A stretch of 64,000 nt of DNA from Desulfobacteraceae bacterium. Lineage in GTDB: Bacteria > Desulfobacterota > Desulfobacteria > Desulfobacterales > SKZT01. Under the pieces are notes generated by a model. The model did not search any database, was not told where the DNA came from, and was given only the letters and a program-made list of their open reading frames with translations. Positions 63,979-64,000 of the stretch are shown here, one piece after another. The translations under genes and the position numbers were made by a program. The stretch covers positions 1-64,000 of the forward strand of contig JAABTQ010000013.1 of assembly GCA_011389745.1 (NCBI GenBank), in the 5' to 3' direction. Position 1 is the stretch's first letter; each line of letters begins with the position of its first letter.

Positions 63979-64000
63979 TGTTCTTTGAAGGCTATGAAAG

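Overview
The window looks like a chromosomal segment of an anaerobic Desulfobacterota (deltaproteobacterial) bacterium, most likely Desulfobacterales. This is an inference from gene content and gene order: a PxxKW Cys-rich protein, two tandem branched-chain amino-acid-type (Liv) ABC importers with ACT and PaaK-like partners, an ADP-forming acyl-CoA synthetase fused to GNAT, FolD, a TauE/SafE exporter and a stand-alone AmrS. No dissimilatory sulfate-reduction gene lies in the window, so sulfate reduction itself is not shown. No tRNA, CRISPR array, prophage or intact insertion sequence was seen.

Layout. 1-440: the 3' end of a 23S rRNA gene, 5S rRNA and the rrn terminator. 0.5-6.6 kb: MFS exporter, citrate synthase, RecX, UspA, a PopT/DUF368 lipid-carrier transporter and RmlA. 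6.7-11.8 kb: ileS-lspA, an enlarged HolA and a small helical protein. 11.9-25.6 kb: two complete livKHMGF clusters with argC and a double-ACT protein between them, followed by a PaaK-like protein that lacks the catalytic motifs of its family, and folD. 25.9-32.1 kb: LytM-type M23 protein, a FemAB/GNAT-like protein, an acrylyl-CoA reductase-like enzyme, a MITE-like palindrome, two CBS proteins and a tandem Usp. 32.7-45.5 kb: a probable HExxH protease, a PRC-barrel protein, AmrS, ACS-GNAT, and a signalling run made of a BON-MscS channel, a LapA-like protein, a PhnD-sensor hybrid kinase and an HD-GYP response regulator. 45.6-53.9 kb: TauE/SafE, Csp, a HisH-HisF fusion of eukaryotic (HIS7) type, a coiled-coil protein, two small Cys-rich proteins, KdsD and a PFK. 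53.9-58.0 kb (minus strand): cvpA-mazG-MCE-LpoA-like operon. 58.2-64 kb: phoH-pgpH-ybeY, tsaE and lysC.

How the parts work together. The Liv clusters, the ACT protein and the degenerate PaaK look like one amino-acid or aromatic-acid uptake and sensing region; in both clusters a hairpin terminator sits between the binding-protein gene and the permease genes. The 29-45 kb stretch is rich in energy and stress sensing (CBS, Usp, PRC-barrel, protein acetylation, osmotic channel, two-component and c-di-GMP turnover). The last 10 kb is housekeeping for envelope, RNA and nucleotide quality control.

Most notable: the HIS7-like HisHF fusion (47537-49108), the PaaK homologue without P-loop or C-terminal catalytic lysine motif (23307-24635), the PhnD-kinase/HD-GYP/MscS module (39262-45488), and the HETLH protein (32734-34140). 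All family assignments come from reading motifs by eye; no database search was run.
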